From a virus, in IMG/VR virus record IMGVR_UViG_3300046048_000315, positions 1-30,933 of that record: DNA of 30,933 bases, one strand, 5' to 3'. Below are positions 29,049 through 30,933 of the stretch, in pieces. How positions within the stretch are numbered: position 1 is the first letter of the stretch; each line of letters begins with the position of its first letter. Below the pieces are notes generated by a model. The model made no database searches. It worked only from the letters and a program-made list of their open reading frames with translations, and was not told the DNA's origin. The position numbers were made by a program, and so were the translations under genes.

Positions 29049-30933
29049 ATGGCAACCTCGATTCTCGACATCCTACTGCGGGTCAAAGACCAAGCCACCC
29101 AAGCCCTGAAGAAGGTCAGGGGCGCGGCGGAAGACGTCAACGACGAGTTCGACGAACTTGCCAAGAAGAACACCGACAAGCCTGAGAAAGAGGTCAAGAG
29201 TCTCGCTGACCGTCTTGACGAAGCACGGAAAGAAACCAACGCACTGAACGAACGCTTCGATGCCCTGCGCAATGCGGGGCTTGCGGTTGCTGGCCTGGGA
29301 GCCGTGATCGCCGGACCGTTCATCGCCGGGCTGAGATCGGCGGCACAGTTCTCCACCCAGATCGCAGAGATCGAGACCCTGGTCGGCGGCGCTGCCGTCA
29401 GCAACGAAGAACTGCGGACGACGGTGCTGAACCTGTCGAGCGAGTTCGGACAGGCGCGTGGAGACGTCGCACAGGGCCTGTATCAGGCGATCTCGTCGGG
29501 TGCTAGGGCTGGTGCAGAAGCGAACGAAGTCCTCCGTGTGGCGCTTCTCACGGCGCGTGGTGGTGTCACCTCGGTGGCTTCCGCAGTCAACGGTCTGTCC
29601 ACCATCCTGAACGCCTTCCAGTTATCGGCTGGGGATGCTGAGCGGGTAGCTGATTCCCTGTTCACTGCGGTGAAGGGTGGACGAACCACGGTCGAGGAAC
29701 TGTCGAGCTTCCTGTTCCAGGCGGCACCTCTGGCGTCGTCCCTGGGGGTTGGGTTCGATGACCTGAACGCAGCCCTGGTTGCCGTGACGAAGCAGGGCGT
29801 GCCTACACGGAACGCCTTCACGCAGATCCGGTCCGCACTGCAGGGCATCATCCGCGACACCCCGGAACTCGCCGAGGTGTTCAAGGACTTTGGAGGCAGC
29901 GCGACTGCAGCCATCCAATCAATTGGATTGCCAGCGGTACTCGACCGGGTGCGGGCAGCAGCGAACGGGTCTGAGGGTGCACTGATCAAACTGATCGGCA
30001 GCATCGAAGGCGCGAACGCGATCCTCGCATTGACCGGTAAGAACTCGGAGGTGTACGCACAGGCACTGCGAGATCAGGAGCAGGCACTCGGTGCGGCAGC
30101 AGAAGCAGCAGCAACGGTCGAGCAGGCGTTCGGCGTGCGGCTGGAGAACGCACTGATCCGCATCACCAACCTGTTCACCGAACTGGGTAACATCGTCGGA
30201 CCGACGATTGCTGACATCGTCGAGGTGGTGGGGGAGTTCGCCCAAGCCCTAATCACCACCCTGCAGACTAATGAATTTGCGCAGACGATCGCGGCGATCA
30301 CCGCGTCCCTCGGCTTCTTCCTGATTGCCGTCGGCAGTGCAACCGCTGCTGCTTTCGTGGCGGCGCGGGGCTTCAACTTCCTTCGAGGTGCAATGACGGG
30401 GCTGGGCATCTCAGCCACGAGTGCAGCCGGTGGGATGACTCTGCTGGCGAGGGGGCTGCAACTTGCGCGGCTGGCACTGACCCGAATCTTCATACCGCTG
30501 TCGATACTGACCTTCGCCTTCGATGCGTTTGCTGGTGATCAGGTTGACCTGCAGGATGAGATCGAGCGCACTAACGAGGCACTGGACGCACAGGCGGAAA
30601 ACTTCGCTAACCTGGGATCGGCAGCGAAGGTGTCGGTGTCGTCTGATGCCAACGATCAGGTCGGACGACTGGAAGCCCGACTGAAGGAACTGCTGGCGAC
30701 GCAGGAAAGGCTGAAGACGTCAGGCACTGGTCTGTTCGACGAATTGTTAGGGAAGGGCAACGCCGAGGAACAACTCTCCCAAGTGGCCCGTTCCATTCAG
30801 GATACGGAACGCCAACTCGAAGCAGCGAAGAACCGTGCAGCAGAACTTGCCGAGAAGCTGACCGAGGTCAACGAGAAGGGTCTGTCCGTAAACGACAGGG
30901 GCCGGTTCGTGGCAGAGATCCGGGGGGCAGAGC
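29049..30933 (+). CDS. tail tape measure protein (partial, runs off the window)
   Basis: The first 628 codons are present. The N-terminal part is a charged coiled coil (VKDQATQALKKVRGAAEDVN, KEVKSLADRLDEARKETNAL), followed by GLAVAGLGAVIAGPFIAGL and a TP901-type tape measure block (about 95-270: TQIAEIETLVGG, SSEFGQARGDVAQGLYQ, TSVASAVNGLSTILNAF, KGGRTTVEELSSFLFQAAPL, GVPTRNAFTQIRSALQG), and hydrophobic segments around residues 415-440 and 470-490 typical of the membrane-inserting part. Tape measures set tail length and are ejected with the DNA. A copy of the 14-bp repeat lies inside (AIQSIGLPAV). Directly downstream of the frameshift chaperone, as usual. Confidence 0.9.
   Translation, partial: MATSILDILLRVKDQATQALKKVRGAAEDVNDEFDELAKKNTDKPEKEVKSLADRLDEARKETNALNERFDALRNAGLAVAGLGAVIAGPFIAGLRSAAQFSTQIAEIETLVGGAAVSNEELRTTVLNLSSEFGQARGDVAQGLYQAISSGARAGAEANEVLRVALLTARGGVTSVASAVNGLSTILNAFQLSAGDAERVADSLFTAVKGGRTTVEELSSFLFQAAPLASSLGVGFDDLNAALVAVTKQGVPTRNAFTQIRSALQGIIRDTPELAEVFKDFGGSATAAIQSIGLPAVLDRVRAAANGSEGALIKLIGSIEGANAILALTGKNSEVYAQALRDQEQALGAAAEAAATVEQAFGVRLENALIRITNLFTELGNIVGPTIADIVEVVGEFAQALITTLQTNEFAQTIAAITASLGFFLIAVGSATAAAFVAARGFNFLRGAMTGLGISATSAAGGMTLLARGLQLARLALTRIFIPLSILTFAFDAFAGDQVDLQDEIERTNEALDAQAENFANLGSAAKVSVSSDANDQVGRLEARLKELLATQERLKTSGTGLFDELLGKGNAEEQLSQVARSIQDTERQLEAAKNRAAELAEKLTEVNEKGLSVNDRGRFVAEIRGAE
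29914..29927 (+). repeat. 14-bp dispersed near-palindrome, copy 7
   Basis: TCCAATCAATTGGA inside the tape measure gene, encoding IQSIG. Confidence 0.9.

Noticed and set aside
3219-29927. The 14-bp repeat acting as an RNA hairpin in general
   Set aside because: A two-base loop is too small for a stable RNA hairpin and only one copy has a T run, so a DNA-level site is more likely.
1-30933. tRNA genes, CRISPR arrays, insertion sequences, terminase or integrase genes
   Set aside because: No cloverleaf-like sequence, regular spacer-repeat array, transposase motif, or terminase/recombinase motif was seen in the window.

Overview
The window is one contiguous stretch of a tailed bacteriophage (or prophage) genome. 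It is GC-rich (roughly 60 %), all genes lie on the + strand, they are packed tightly with ATGA/TGATG overlaps, and the structural genes run in the classical order portal, MuF-type head protein, XkdF-like protease, scaffold-like protein, major capsid, connectors, tail terminator, tail tube, frameshifted tail chaperone, tape measure. A tape measure with a lambda-type G/GT frameshift points to a long-tailed virus, most likely siphovirus-like. The PBSX-type portal and XkdF/XkdG-like head genes set the family flavour. The host cannot be named from the sequence; promoters look sigma70-like and ribosome sites are strong GGAGG. I see no terminase, integrase, lysin, tRNA or CRISPR array here.

Layout. 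(1) 1-4455: small, mostly exported or membrane-anchored proteins, three of them with fibronectin-III/Ig-like character, a Ser/Thr-rich secreted protein with a C-terminal coiled coil, and two small one-pass membrane proteins. This could be the end of a tail or lysis module. (2) 4432-13472: an accessory/early region read from at least six promoters sharing a GGGTTGAC(A/G)AACGG-type -35 block, and with an extended ribosome site CACGGAGGCA before many genes. It holds a truncated pyruvate phosphate dikinase-like protein, a zinc-ribbon/winged-helix protein, a CsrA-like protein, two paralogous CX5R phosphatases and many small unknown genes. (3) 13450-15780: family A DNA polymerase with 3'-5' exonuclease. 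(4) 15781-16296: two small genes and a structured leader. (5) 16297-30933: head and tail genes, with the tape measure running off the end.

The most striking items are: a 922-residue head protein that joins a MuF domain, a zeta-toxin-like kinase and an R-S-E ADP-ribosyltransferase, which looks like an effector carried in the capsid and delivered with the DNA; a PPDK-like protein that keeps the ATP-grasp and phosphohistidine domains but lacks the PEP/pyruvate barrel, close to two Cys-phosphatases; and seven exact copies of a 14-bp near-palindrome (TCCAATCAATTGGA) scattered over 27 kb, unlike the GC-rich surroundings, which look like binding sites for a dimeric protein.

Functional calls rest on motifs read by eye; no database search was possible. 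Where a start codon or a function is uncertain this is said in the entry.
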